The notes under the pieces: generated by a model
Told to the model about the DNA's origin: nothing
Seen by the model: the letters and a program-made list of their open reading frames with translations, nothing else
Databases searched by the model: none
Part shown: positions 46,192 to 56,162 of the stretch, piece after piece
Layout: every line of letters begins with the position of its first letter
Position numbering within the stretch: the stretch's first letter is position 1
Program-made: the position numbers and the translations under genes
Assembly: GCF_000717595.1 (NCBI RefSeq)
Contig: NZ_JNZO01000002.1
Span: forward strand, 186,001 to 250,000
Reading direction: 5' to 3'
Source: Streptomyces flavochromogenes
Lineage (GTDB): Bacteria; Actinomycetota; Actinomycetes; Streptomycetales; Streptomycetaceae
DNA length: 64,000 bases

Positions 46192-46839
46192 GTGACCGCA
46201 GCACGACCCGCCCTGCCCGGACTCCAGGGTTCCCTGTTCGACCAGGGTGACGAGATCCGCTTCGGCCCGCTGGACGGTCTCCGGCGGACGCCGCTCGACG
46301 GTGGCGCCTGGGTCGACCACCTCCCGGGCTGGCTGCTCGGCGCCGACGCGCTGTTCGAGGAGCTCGTCGGCCGGGTGCCCTGGCGGGCGGAGGAACGGCC
46401 GATGTACGACAACGTCGTCGCCGTACCCCGGCTCCTGGCCCACTACGGCGAAGGCGCGCCCCTCCCGCACCCCGCCCTCGTCGAGGCCCGGCAGACGCTC
46501 GGTGCCCACTACGCCCCCGAGCTCGGTGAACCCTTCGTCTCCGCCGGCCTCTGTCTCTACCGCGACGGCCGCGACAGCGTCGCCTGGCACGGCGACCGCA
46601 CCGGCCGTTCCGCCCACCACGACACGATGGTCGCCATCCTCTCCCTGGGCGACCCCCGTGACCTCGCCTTCCGTCCGCGGTCGGGCGGCCCCACGTACCT
46701 CCGCCTTCCGCTCGGCCACGGCGACCTCGTGGTGATGGGCGGCTCCTGCCAGCGGACCTGGGAACACGCCGTCCCCAAGACGAGCCGCGCCGTCGGGCCC
46801 CGCATCAGCGTCCAGTTCCGCCCCCGCGGCGTCCGCTGA
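46192..46839 (+). CDS. AlkB-type 2-oxoglutarate/Fe(II) dioxygenase (alkylation repair)
   Basis: 215 residues, GTG at 46192. Iron ligands His133 and Asp135 (AWHGDRTG) and His192 (WEHAVPK), and the 2-oxoglutarate Arg pair R204/R210 (PRISVQFR), are all present, with LSLGDPRDLAFRPR between them. This branch (N-terminal LPGLQGSLFDQ) is the common actinobacterial AlkB homologue that oxidatively removes alkyl lesions from DNA bases, or may act on RNA. Its last 35 bp overlap the convergent gene at 46805. Confidence 0.9.
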   Translation: MTAARPALPGLQGSLFDQGDEIRFGPLDGLRRTPLDGGAWVDHLPGWLLGADALFEELVGRVPWRAEERPMYDNVVAVPRLLAHYGEGAPLPHPALVEARQTLGAHYAPELGEPFVSAGLCLYRDGRDSVAWHGDRTGRSAHHDTMVAILSLGDPRDLAFRPRSGGPTYLRLPLGHGDLVVMGGSCQRTWEHAVPKTSRAVGPRISVQFRPRGVR

Positions 46840-47314
46840 GACCGGGTGGCTGGACCTCGGCCTCCGCCCCGGCCTCCCTCGTGGCCGGGTGCGGGCGGAG
46901 TGCGAGGGCGCACCAGACCGCCGCCGCGATCAGCGCCGCGGCCGCCATCGCGCCGACCAGGGGTGCCTCCGGGCGCCAGCCCAGGGAGAGCCGGGTGCCC
47001 AGGTACGTCAGCGCGGCCGCGATCCGGCCGGGGGCGTAGACCAGGACCTTCGCCGCGGTGGCTCGCAGGACGGCCGCCACGGCGAGTCCGACCACGGTCC
47101 AGGCGATCAGGTACGGCCACAGCGCGCCGGACGCGGCGGGCGGGAGACCGTACTTCTCGGAGCCGATCCGGAACAGCGAGGTGACCCAACCCGCCGCCAC
47201 CGCGGCGGCGCTGACGCCCACCACCCACAGCGCGTGGCGCCAGAACGGGCCCGGTCGTACGGTCGCCTCGTCGTCGGAGGCGTCGGAGGCGTCGGGTGCG
47301 AAGAGTCCAGTCAC
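46805..47314 (-). CDS. Small integral membrane protein, unknown family
   Basis: 169 residues from a GTG at 47314. Three TM helices (about 25-50, 70-92, 118-138) sit between an acidic N-terminus and a Gly-rich C-terminus. The gene lies 62 bp downstream of the mannosyltransferase gene and probably shares its transcript. Its 3' end overlaps the dioxygenase gene by 35 bp. Confidence 0.65.
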   Translation of the reverse strand: MTGLFAPDASDASDDEATVRPGPFWRHALWVVGVSAAAVAAGWVTSLFRIGSEKYGLPPAASGALWPYLIAWTVVGLAVAAVLRATAAKVLVYAPGRIAAALTYLGTRLSLGWRPEAPLVGAMAAAALIAAAVWCALALRPHPATREAGAEAEVQPPGLSGRRGGGTGR

Positions 47315-47376
47315 GGCGGGTAGGACGTCGTGCGGCGGGACGAGGTTGACCGTGGGCCGCCGGGATCGTCGGCCCG

Positions 47377-48600
47377 TCAGCCGGCCCAGCGCCCGGTCAG
47401 ATACGTCAGGGCGAAGAGCGTCGACAGCGGTGCGACGAGGCAGAAGTACGCGGTCCTGAAGCGCGGTGAGCGGAGGGTCCAGGCGGCCAGCGTGATCCAC
47501 AGCGGCCACCACAGGAGGGTCGCCCGGGGAACGGACTGGTACCAGTAGGACGTCCCCAGGGCCCACAGGCTGAGGCCGACGTAGGCGGCTTCGGGCCAGT
47601 GGCGGCGGTGCGCGAGAAGGGCCACCAGCGCGAGGCCGACGACCATGGCGAGGAGCTCGGCCTGGAACATGAACGCGTAGCCGGTCGTCTGGACCTGCTC
47701 GAACGCCGACTCCCAGGTGTTGCTCCAGGCCTCCCACGGTGCGTGGAAGTGCCGGTACCACCCTCGCTCCTGGGCGTGTTTCCAGGCCATCCAGTCGCCG
47801 GTGCGGGCGTGCAGGTACCAGGAGTACAGGGCCGCGGGAAGGGCCGGCAGGGCGAGCCAGGGCAGCGGCCGCCAGTCGGACCGGGCCCGGGCCGTGAGGA
47901 CGAAGTGCAGGGCGAGGGCGGCGGCGAGGAACAGACCGCTGATGCGGACGGTCGTCGCCAGCGCGGCCAGCGTGGCGGCCTGCGGCCAGTTGCGGCGGTG
48001 GGCGGCGAGCCAGGCCGGCAGGGCGAGGGCGAGGAAGAGCGACTCGCTGTACCCGGTGGCGAGGAAGACCGCGCACGGCGAGAGCAGCAGGAGCTGAGCC
48101 GTCCGCAGGCCTGCGTCGGAGTCGGGCAGATACAGGCGTGCGATCCGTACGAGTGCGAGGACCGCGATCCCGCCGGTGACGAACGAGATCAGCAGCCCGG
48201 CCGCGGTCCAGCTCGGTACGACGGTGTGGACGGCCCGCAGGGCGAGGGGGAATCCGGGGAAGAACGCCTCGCGGTTGTCCCACTCGGCGTCCCACGGGCC
48301 GCTGCCCGCCGGAAAGTAGCCGTCGCGCGCCACGTTCAGGAAGTGTCCCCAGTCCCAGCGTTCGAAGGGTGCGAGGGCGGGGCCCGGGTCGCGCGCTCCG
48401 GCGTCGGCCGGGAAGAGCCATCGTGCGCCGTAGGCGGTGATCCACAGGGCCGTGCGGGTGAGGAGATAGAGCCACAGCACGTCCCGGTCCTGGGCGCCGA
48501 GCGGCAGTCGTGGCCGTCGGCGGCAGGAGGTGCGGGGGAGGGGGAGGAGTGGGGGGAGCGGCGTCGTCTCTTCCCTCGGCCTCGGGGATATCACAGACAT
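47377..48600 (-). CDS. PIG-V-like mannosyltransferase, integral membrane
   Basis: 407 residues, about ten TM helices. FERWDWGHFLNVARDGYF (WDxxH/Y loop), AFFPGFPLALRAV and SPCAVFLATGYSESLFLAL are the conserved blocks of the PIG-V/GPI-mannosyltransferase-related GT-C family in actinobacteria. A C-terminal loop carries SYWYQSVPRATLLWWPL. Probably transfers mannose from polyprenyl-phosphate-mannose to an envelope acceptor. It leads the pair with the small membrane gene at 46805. Confidence 0.85.
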   Translation of the reverse strand: MSVISPRPREETTPLPPLLPLPRTSCRRRPRLPLGAQDRDVLWLYLLTRTALWITAYGARWLFPADAGARDPGPALAPFERWDWGHFLNVARDGYFPAGSGPWDAEWDNREAFFPGFPLALRAVHTVVPSWTAAGLLISFVTGGIAVLALVRIARLYLPDSDAGLRTAQLLLLSPCAVFLATGYSESLFLALALPAWLAAHRRNWPQAATLAALATTVRISGLFLAAALALHFVLTARARSDWRPLPWLALPALPAALYSWYLHARTGDWMAWKHAQERGWYRHFHAPWEAWSNTWESAFEQVQTTGYAFMFQAELLAMVVGLALVALLAHRRHWPEAAYVGLSLWALGTSYWYQSVPRATLLWWPLWITLAAWTLRSPRFRTAYFCLVAPLSTLFALTYLTGRWAG

Positions 48601-48805
48601 AGGGGACTTTCGTCAGGGTGGGAGGGCATGGCGGACCGCGTGACGGCGGTGCGTCACGGGGCGAAGTGGCCATGCGGGAGAGGTCGGGCGGGCCGGGACG
48701 GCCAGGGCCCGCCCGGAAGGTGCCAGCGGCGCGGCGCGGTGGTGCGGCCGGTTCGGGCCATCCGGCGGTTTCCGGGCCGGTTCAGGGGGCCGGGCCGGGC
48801 CGTGC

Positions 48806-49207
48806 TCAGGGCGGCGACGTCGTCACCCGTCCCGACGGCTGCGTCGTCGTCGCCGACGGATCGCCGGCGGGGGCGTCCTGGGTGGGCGTGCCCGGTGCGG
48901 TCGAACTGCTCAGCGGCGGGCTGGTGGTCTCCCCGGGAGACGGTGCGACGGGTGAGGGGCTGACGGCCGGTACGACGGGAGTCGGCGCGTCCGACAGGAG
49001 AGCCGCCGCGGTCACCCCGCCACCGGCGAGGACCAGGCACGCGGCCCCCGCGGCCACGGCGACGCGACGCCGGTGCGCACGCCTGGCGCGTTCGGCGATG
49101 CGCGCGACCGGTACGGCGTGGGCGCGGGCCTGCCCGGAGGCTGCGGCCTGCCGGAACATCTCGCGGAGAGGGTCCTGGGGGTCCTGGGCGTCGTGGGGGT
49201 CAAGCAC
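48806..49207 (-). CDS. Membrane-anchored anti-sigma-like partner of the SigE-family factor
   Basis: 133 residues; the GTG at 49207 overlaps the sigma stop by 8 bp, so translation is coupled. A cytoplasmic N-terminus (about 1-50, LREMFRQAAASGQA, ERARRAHRRRVAVA) leads to one TM helix (about 50-70) and a Ser/Thr/Pro-rich outer part. No zinc-binding anti-sigma motif is seen, so the anti-sigma role is from position and topology. Confidence 0.7.
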   Translation of the reverse strand: MLDPHDAQDPQDPLREMFRQAAASGQARAHAVPVARIAERARRAHRRRVAVAAGAACLVLAGGGVTAAALLSDAPTPVVPAVSPSPVAPSPGETTSPPLSSSTAPGTPTQDAPAGDPSATTTQPSGRVTTSPP

Positions 49208-49700
49208 CGGGGTCCTCCTCAACGTTCCGGGGCTGCAGACGATCGGCGAGGGCGACCCGGCCACGGACCAGGTGCGTCTTGACGGTGCTGGCGGACTGTC
49301 CCGTCTCGCCGGCGATCTGTTCGACGCTCAGGTCGCACAGGTAGTGCAGGGTCACCGTGCGGCGCTGCTGGGCGGGCAGGTCGCGCAGCGCGTCGATGAG
49401 CACCACGTACTCCGGGCCGGGGCCCTCGACGGGCGGTGGAGCGCCCGCGCGGTCCCAGGCGTCCGACGTGCGCCTGCGGAAACGCCAACGACTCACCGCC
49501 AGGCGCCACGCGACCGTACGGATCCACGCCTCCGGCTGTCCGTCGCGATCGAGCTGGCGTCGCCGGCTCCACCCCTTGACGAACGCTTCCTGTACGACGT
49601 CCTGAGCCTCGTGCAGATCGCCCAGCATCACGTACAGCTGCCCTGTGAGTCGCGCGACCGCCTGCTCGTAGAACGCCTCGAACTCCTCAACGGTCAACAC
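49200..49700 (-). CDS. SigE-family ECF RNA polymerase sigma factor
   Basis: 166 residues. Region 2 (about 1-70): MLTVEEFEAFYEQAVARLTG and GDLHEAQDVVQEAFVKGWSR. Region 4 (about 110-160): LRDLPAQQRRTVTLHYLCDL, then VEQIAGETGQSASTVKTHLV. This belongs to the SigE group with the FxxFY entry. It heads the two-gene operon with the membrane partner, and its promoter should lie in 49701-49800. Confidence 0.9.
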   Translation of the reverse strand: MLTVEEFEAFYEQAVARLTGQLYVMLGDLHEAQDVVQEAFVKGWSRRRQLDRDGQPEAWIRTVAWRLAVSRWRFRRRTSDAWDRAGAPPPVEGPGPEYVVLIDALRDLPAQQRRTVTLHYLCDLSVEQIAGETGQSASTVKTHLVRGRVALADRLQPRNVEEDPGA

Positions 49701-50010
49701 TCACTCCCGGATCTTTCGCTTCACCACGCATACGCCTGGCGCCAGGCGTCCGGTTGACACGGTTCGCGTATCCACGGAGTGATGGTGATCACAGAACGGG
49801 GGCGGTCGCACGACGTGCGGCGGACGGCGCGAGGGCGTGTCCACGGCGGCCCGGGTCCGCGTCGCCGACCCGGCGGGACGCCCGGGGAATCCGCTTGGGC
49901 CAAGAGGGCGAAAGAAATCCGGGCGCCGATGTCGAGAACCCGCGGTCGGCTCCGTCCCCGGGCCGGAAGTGACCACAATGGGTCGCCCAGTACCGAGGAG
50001 ACGAACCGCC
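49701..50010. other. 310-bp divergent promoter region between the two sigma-factor operons
   Basis: No gene is seen. It contains the candidate ECF42-type promoter at 49930 and a GC-rich stretch. Confidence 0.45.
49930..49957 (+). promoter_or_regulatory. Candidate ECF42-type promoter of the YCII-sigma operon
   Basis: TGTCGA (49930-49935) is followed 17 bp later by CGTC, about 75 bp before the ATG. ECF42 factors are reported to use TGTCGA-like -35 and CGT-type -10 boxes. Recalled, not verified. Confidence 0.35.
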
Positions 50011-50418
50011 ATGGCCAAGTACCTGCTGCTGAAGCACTACCGAGGCGCTCCCGCCGCGGTCAACGACGTCCCCATGGACCAGTGGACGCCGGAGGAGATC
50101 GCGGCGCACGTGCAGTACATGCACGACTTCGCGGACCGCCTCAAGGAGACCGGCGAGTACGTCGACGGCCACGCGCTCTCCCCGGAGGGCACCTTCGTCC
50201 GGTACGACGGTGAGGGGCGGCCGCCGGTCACCGACGGCCCGTTCGCCGAGACGAAGGACGTCATCGCCGGCTGGATGGAGATCGACGTCGACACCTACGA
50301 GCGGGCGCTCGAACTGGCCGGCGAACTGTCCGCGGCGCCGGGCGCCGGCGGCAAGCCGATCCACGAGTGGCTCGAACTGCGCCCGTTCCTGTCCACGGCG
50401 CCCACCATCACGGAGTGA
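50011..50418 (+). CDS. YCII/DGPF-family protein
   Basis: 135 residues, ATG at 50011. The family hallmark DGPFAETKDVIAGW (about 75-88) is present, with KYLLLKHYRGAP at the start and an IDVDTYERALELA C-terminal helix. Dimeric ferredoxin-like fold; biochemical role unknown. Such genes are the standard partners of ECF42 sigma factors, and here the sigma gene follows after 11 bp. Confidence 0.9.
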   Translation: MAKYLLLKHYRGAPAAVNDVPMDQWTPEEIAAHVQYMHDFADRLKETGEYVDGHALSPEGTFVRYDGEGRPPVTDGPFAETKDVIAGWMEIDVDTYERALELAGELSAAPGAGGKPIHEWLELRPFLSTAPTITE

Positions 50419-50429
50419 GGGGATCTCCG

Positions 50430-51611
<1,182 letters not shown>

Positions 51612-51668
51612 GGGCCGCGCCCCCGACCGGCGGGAGCGGACCGACGGCCGGGCCGGTTACGGAGCCGG

Positions 51669-52493
51669 TCAGTTGAGGGCGTCGTCCATGGAGCCCTGCC
51701 AGTACGTCACGCGCAGCGAGCTGTCGACGTACACGCCCTTGCCGGCGAGCGGGGGGCGCGCGGTGGTGCCGTCGGTGAAGCCGACCGTGAGGCTCGTCGT
51801 CGTGTAGCCGTGCTGTCCGCTGCCGTCGGCGGCGGAGAGGATCACGCCCGCGTAACCGGACTCACCCGGAGCGAGGGTCACGACCGCCTGCGGGTGGGTC
51901 GACGCGATGACCGGCGGGACGGACTGGGCCTCGCCGAAGCGGGCGACCGGGTAGCCGAGGAGGTCGCAGAGGGCGGAGCCGGTGTTGGTGACGGTGAGCA
52001 GCATGTGGTTGAGCGGGCGGGCGACCGGGGTGGCGGTGGTCCTGGTGTTGCCCGCGCCGCACTGCTTGTTCCGTGAAGGCCCGTTCGTGTCGTCGCCGCC
52101 GGAGGTGGAGGCGTTCGTCCCGCTGTCGCCGCCGGAGCCGCCGTGTCCGGCGGAGGCGGTGCCGCCGGACTTCCCGCCGGTGGTGGTGCCCGAGGCCGTA
52201 CCGCCGTTCTTCGATCCGCCGGTCGATCCGCCGTTCTTCGAGCCGCCCGTCGAGCCGCTCGTGGAGCCCGCGGTCCTGCCGGACGAACCGCCCCCGGGGT
52301 TCGTCGTCGCGTCGCCCGTGGGGGGCGTCGTCGGGGTCCCGGCCGGCTGCGTGGCCGAGGCGGTGGGTGCGACCGACGTCGTGGCGGCGCCTTCGTCCTT
52401 CGCGGCGCCGCTGCCGCAGGCGGTGAGGGAGAGCGCGGCGACCGCGAGGGTCGTGGCGGTGAGAAGACGGGTGCGGGTGGTGCGTCCGGACAT
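51669..52493 (-). CDS. DUF4232-type secreted lipoprotein with Gly/Ser/Thr-rich linker
   Basis: 274 residues; ATG at 52493 with AAGGGGGA upstream. Signal peptide with lipobox LTAC (about residue 26). A long disordered linker (about 30-140) contains a duplicated GGSKNGGSTGG unit. The C-terminal beta domain (about 145-274) has NHMLLTVTNTGSALCDLLGY, the DUF4232 pattern. An exported surface protein of unknown role, divergent from the HTH gene at 52718. Confidence 0.82.
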   Translation of the reverse strand: MSGRTTRTRLLTATTLAVAALSLTACGSGAAKDEGAATTSVAPTASATQPAGTPTTPPTGDATTNPGGGSSGRTAGSTSGSTGGSKNGGSTGGSKNGGTASGTTTGGKSGGTASAGHGGSGGDSGTNASTSGGDDTNGPSRNKQCGAGNTRTTATPVARPLNHMLLTVTNTGSALCDLLGYPVARFGEAQSVPPVIASTHPQAVVTLAPGESGYAGVILSAADGSGQHGYTTTSLTVGFTDGTTARPPLAGKGVYVDSSLRVTYWQGSMDDALN

Positions 52494-52717
52494 GGGAGTC
52501 CCCCTTGGGTTGTGGGGTCGGAAATCGGTCGTTGTGCGGCGTCGGCCGCCGGTTCCCCGTGGCGGCCTTGCTTCGCCGACCACAGCTTGTGACAAGATCC
52601 GTTCCAGCTGCCGCTCCTACCGGGTGGTACGGGACGCTGGAATGAAATCAAGGCTCTGACCTGCGCTGATGTCTCCAGGTGGGGACGCGGGGACGAATGC
52701 CGAAAGAGGGTGGAACG

Positions 52718-53950
52718 GTGGCGGGGGACGAGTTCGCGGCACTGTTGGGGCAGCTCAAGGAGCGCTCGGGGCTCAGCTACGGCACGCTCGGCAAGCGTCT
52801 GCACATGAGCGCCTCGACCTTGCACCGGTACGTCAACGGGGACGCCGTACCCGTGGACTACGCGCCCGTGGAGCGGCTCGCGCGGCTGTGTCGGGCGACC
52901 CCCGACGAACTCGTCGAACTGCACCGGCTGTGGGTGCGGGCGGACGTGTCGCGCGGGCGGAAGGCCCCGGCCGTCCCGGCGGACCATGTCGCCCCGCCCC
53001 CGGATGCCGCGACGGAACCGACGGCCGAGCCGTCGTCAGACGTACCGTCCGAGCCGTCGCCCGGGGCTTCGTCCAGGGATCCGGCGTCGACGGACGGAGC
53101 ACGCGTGTCCGCGGCGCCGCCCGATGCGGTGGCCCCGCCCCCTCCGAGGCGCCGACGGCTTCGGCGCACCGCCGTGGTCGTCGGCACCGCGGCGGCCGCC
53201 GCCGCCGTGGCGGTCGCGCTCGTCATGAACCTCTCGGGCGGCGACGGGCCGGAGAGCGAACGGCGGGCGGGAGACGCGGCCGTTCCCTCCGGAGCGCCGG
53301 GGCGGTCCGGGCCCTCCGGTGGCAAGGCGACGGGGGCCGCGTTCGCGCCGACCGTCGCCATCGCGCCCCACACCTGGGAAGGGCCCTGCAGCCAGCACTA
53401 TCTGATCGACCGTGAGCCCGAGCAGGTTCCGCCGCCGCCCACGGAGCAGGACGCGCCCGGCTGGATCGCCGCGCTCGACGCGGTGCCGGGCGGGGACCAG
53501 CTGCTGCGGCTGACCGTGCAGGGCACGGGGACGCAGACGGTCGTCCTGGAGGCCCTCCACGTGCGGGTCGTGAGCAAGAAGACGCCCCTGGCCTGGAACG
53601 ACTACGTGATGGGCGTCGGCTGCGGAGGCGAGGTGTCGACGAAGGCCTTCGCCGTGGATCTCGACGCCGGCCGGCCCACCGCCGTCCCCGTGGGCGGGCA
53701 GCGGACGTTCTCGTACAAGACGAGCGAGTCCGACCCCGTGATCTTCCACGTGGCCGCGCGCGCCCAGGCGCACGACGTCAGCTGGTACCTGGAACTCGTC
53801 TGGTCCAGCGGCGAGGCGCACGGCACGCTCCGCGTCGACGACGACGGCCGCCCGTTCCGCACCAGCGGCAACCTCGCCCGGCCCGCGTACGCCTACCCGT
53901 TGGGCTGGACCGAATGGATCGACAACAACGTCGACACCGAGGGGCGTTAG
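52718..53950 (+). CDS. Membrane-anchored XRE-family HTH protein with extracytoplasmic domain
   Basis: 410 residues from the GTG at 52718 (GAGGGTGG eight bases upstream); the ATG at 52697 is an alternative. The XRE HTH covers about 1-65 (LLGQLKERSGLSYGTLGKRL, then SASTLHRYVNG). A Pro/Ala/Ser linker, an Arg-rich stop-transfer stretch and one TM helix (about 150-170) are followed by an outside domain of about 230 residues. The layout resembles sensors that link an envelope signal to gene control. The outer domain is not recognised. A perfect 18-bp terminator hairpin follows. Confidence 0.78.
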   Translation: MAGDEFAALLGQLKERSGLSYGTLGKRLHMSASTLHRYVNGDAVPVDYAPVERLARLCRATPDELVELHRLWVRADVSRGRKAPAVPADHVAPPPDAATEPTAEPSSDVPSEPSPGASSRDPASTDGARVSAAPPDAVAPPPPRRRRLRRTAVVVGTAAAAAAVAVALVMNLSGGDGPESERRAGDAAVPSGAPGRSGPSGGKATGAAFAPTVAIAPHTWEGPCSQHYLIDREPEQVPPPPTEQDAPGWIAALDAVPGGDQLLRLTVQGTGTQTVVLEALHVRVVSKKTPLAWNDYVMGVGCGGEVSTKAFAVDLDAGRPTAVPVGGQRTFSYKTSESDPVIFHVAARAQAHDVSWYLELVWSSGEAHGTLRVDDDGRPFRTSGNLARPAYAYPLGWTEWIDNNVDTEGR

Positions 53951-53965
53951 GGCTGTCCCGGGGCC

Positions 53966-54016
53966 TGCCGTCACCTTCCCGTCCGCCCCGCGGGCGACGA
54001 CGGGAAGGTGACGGCA
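53966..54016 (+). terminator. Terminator: perfect 18-bp inverted repeat
   Basis: The arm 53966-53983 pairs exactly with 53999-54016 around a 15-nt loop, 16 bp after the HTH stop. No T-run; strong bidirectional hairpin. Confidence 0.8.
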
Positions 54017-54042
54017 CCCCTAGGCGTCGAGGGCGGCCACCA

Positions 54043-54307
54043 GGCTCGTACGCAACGGAGAAGGTGCACGCCCTCGGCGGCCGCGTCGTGGCCTGCAGCG
54101 ACTCCTCCGGGTACCTCGTCGACGAGGACGGCATCGACCTCGACCTGCTCAAGGACGTGAAGGAGGTGCGGCGGGCCCGGATCTCCGCCCACGCGTGGGC
54201 GACGGCGGAGGCGTACGGCGGCAACGCCGAGGACGACGTCCTCGGTGCCAAACGTGGCCGGGTTCCTGCGGGTGGCGCGGGCGATGACCGCGCAGGGCGT
54301 GATCTGA
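54043..54307 (+). pseudogene. gdhA: Remnant of NADP-specific glutamate dehydrogenase (gdhA)
   Basis: Frame 1 (54043 onward) reads GSYATEKVHALGGRVV, then SDSSGYLVDEDGIDLDLL and KEVRRARIS, the coenzyme-domain core of GdhA. About 60 bp later another frame gives NVAGFLRVARAMTAQGVI and a stop at 54305-54307, which is the GdhA C-terminus. The start, the catalytic domain and about 150 intervening residues are missing, so the gene is a deleted, frameshifted relic. No intact gdhA is in the window. Confidence 0.75.
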
Positions 54308-54513
54308 GGACCCTGCCGCACGGACGGCCCCGCCCTCGTGGGTGGCGACACCGAGGGGTTCCGGTCCGGTCGGCGGCTGGGCGTTCGGGCAGGCCGGTCA
54401 CACGGGCATGATCGGCAAAAGCGTACCAGCGGGGCTCTTCCGGGACCGGAGATTCACGCACTCTCCGCGCCTGAGTGTGTTCATACGGTAGTCATGAGGC
54501 CGGGAGGAACACC

Positions 54514-55713
54514 TTGATCTTCAGTCGCAGCCGCCGCCGGAAGTCTGTCCCCAGCACCGGCACCTGTCCCTACGCGCCCGGGGACCCCGCGCCCGCCGCC
54601 CCCGCCCACGAGACCCCCGGCCGGCTGCCGCACCTCGTGGACCGGCACGAGGCGGAGCGGTTCATCCGTCAGTTCCACCAGGAGCAGCCGGGTGCCGGGG
54701 ACGACGTCCGGAACCGGATACGCGAGGTGCTCGCCGAGGTCGATCGCACCGGCACCTACACGCACTCCCCGGCCGAACTCGCCTTCGGCGCACGCGTCGC
54801 ATGGCGCAACGCGGCCCGCTGCATCGGCAGGCTCTACTGGCGCAGCCTCGTGGTGCGCGACCTGCGGCACCTCGCCTCCGCCGACGACATCGCCGCCGCG
54901 TCCTTCGAGCACCTCAGGCTCGCCGACAACGGCGGCAGGATCCGGCCCGTGATCACCGTCTTCGCCCCCGACCGGCCGGGCCGCCCCGCCCCCCGGATCG
55001 TCAACGACCAGCTGGTGCGCTACGCCGGACACCGCACGCCGGCGGGAGCGTGGCACGGCGACCCGCGCAGCGCGGCCCTGACCGCCCAGGCCCGCGAGCT
55101 GGGCTGGAAGCGCGACGAGGAACCCTTCCAGGTGCTGCCGTTGATGGTGCGGGAGCACCCCGACGCCCGGCCCGAGTGGTACGAGCTGCCGGACGACGCC
55201 GTCCGAGAGGTGCCGCTGAGCCACCCCGACCACCCGTCGTTCGCCGACCTGGGCCTGCGCTGGTACGCCGTGCCCGCGATCAGCGACATGACGCTGGAGA
55301 TCGGCGGCGTACGGTATCCGGCGGCGCCGTTCAACGGCTGGTACATGGGCACCGAGATAGGCGCCCGGAACCTCGCCGACACCGAGCGCTACGACCTCCT
55401 CCCGGTGGTGGCGGACCGGCTCGGGTTCGACCGGTCGAGCGAACGCACCCTGTGGCGGGACCGGGCGCTCGTCGAGCTCAACGTGGCGGTGCTGCACTCC
55501 TTCCAGGAGGCCGGCGTGACGATGGCGGACCACCACACCGAGTCCCAGCGGTTCCTGCGCCACATCGACCAGGAGAGCCGTCACGGGAGGGAGACGCCCG
55601 CCGACTGGAGCTGGATCGTGCCCCCGGTCTCCGGGTCCGCCACCCCGGTCTTCCACCGGTACTACGCCCCGGTGGACCCCTCCCTGCGGCCGGCCTTCCT
55701 GGCCCGTACGTGA
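54514..55713 (+). CDS. nos: Nitric oxide synthase, oxygenase domain
   Basis: 399 residues from a TTG at 54514 with GGGAGGAAC upstream. The heme-thiolate Cys103 in WRNAARCIGRLYW is conserved, as is the substrate-Arg Glu281 in PFNGWYMGTEIGARNL. VNDQLVRYAGHRTPAG, DADHH-like MADHHTESQRFLRH and a late FHRYY fit too. As in other bacterial NOS there is no reductase domain, so electrons must come from a separate reductase or flavodoxin, not encoded nearby. The N-terminal about 40 residues (Arg-rich then Pro/Ala-rich, with CPYAPG) are longer than in Bacillus NOS. Product is NO from L-arginine. No thaxtomin genes are seen. Confidence 0.93.
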   Translation: MIFSRSRRRKSVPSTGTCPYAPGDPAPAAPAHETPGRLPHLVDRHEAERFIRQFHQEQPGAGDDVRNRIREVLAEVDRTGTYTHSPAELAFGARVAWRNAARCIGRLYWRSLVVRDLRHLASADDIAAASFEHLRLADNGGRIRPVITVFAPDRPGRPAPRIVNDQLVRYAGHRTPAGAWHGDPRSAALTAQARELGWKRDEEPFQVLPLMVREHPDARPEWYELPDDAVREVPLSHPDHPSFADLGLRWYAVPAISDMTLEIGGVRYPAAPFNGWYMGTEIGARNLADTERYDLLPVVADRLGFDRSSERTLWRDRALVELNVAVLHSFQEAGVTMADHHTESQRFLRHIDQESRHGRETPADWSWIVPPVSGSATPVFHRYYAPVDPSLRPAFLART

Positions 55714-55738
55714 CCGGCGCGCGACGGGCGGCGGGCCG

Positions 55739-56029
55739 TCAGCCGTTCGCCCCGGGGACCCAGTGGTTGTGCACGGGCAGGATCCGGGGCGGTGCGTCCG
55801 ACGAGGGCCAGCCCAGACCGGCCGCGACCGGCATCATGCGCTCGACGAACGCGTTCATCTGCCCTTCGGACTCCCACAGGTCGAAGACCTCCAGGCCGTC
55901 GTCCGTCGGGACGCACGCGTGGGAGACACAGCCGTCGAAGACGTCGGGCGTCTCCTGGAGCTTGGCGTTGAGCTGGTCGTACTGGTCCGTGGTGACACCC
56001 GGAAGCACGGCATGGACGAAGATCGCCAT
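55739..56029 (-). CDS. Small ABM/dimeric alpha-beta-barrel-like protein
   Basis: 96 residues; ATG at 56029 with AGGAGTGAT upstream. MAIFVHAVLPGVTTDQYDQL, a FEVFDLW-like LEVFDLWESEGQMNAFVERM and a terminal HNHWV are the layout of small antibiotic-monooxygenase/quinol-monooxygenase-like dimers. Catalytic role unknown. It converges with the NOS gene. Confidence 0.75.
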   Translation of the reverse strand: MAIFVHAVLPGVTTDQYDQLNAKLQETPDVFDGCVSHACVPTDDGLEVFDLWESEGQMNAFVERMMPVAAGLGWPSSDAPPRILPVHNHWVPGANG

Positions 56030-56162
56030 GGTGGATCACTCCTCATGAGGTGGGGCGGTTTCCCTCCCGCACCACCGCGTCGGTGACGCCCCCTACCAGC
56101 CAGCACAGCACGACCCGCCGGGGACGGCATCCGAAGGAGGGACCGGCGTCGCCCGGACGGGA

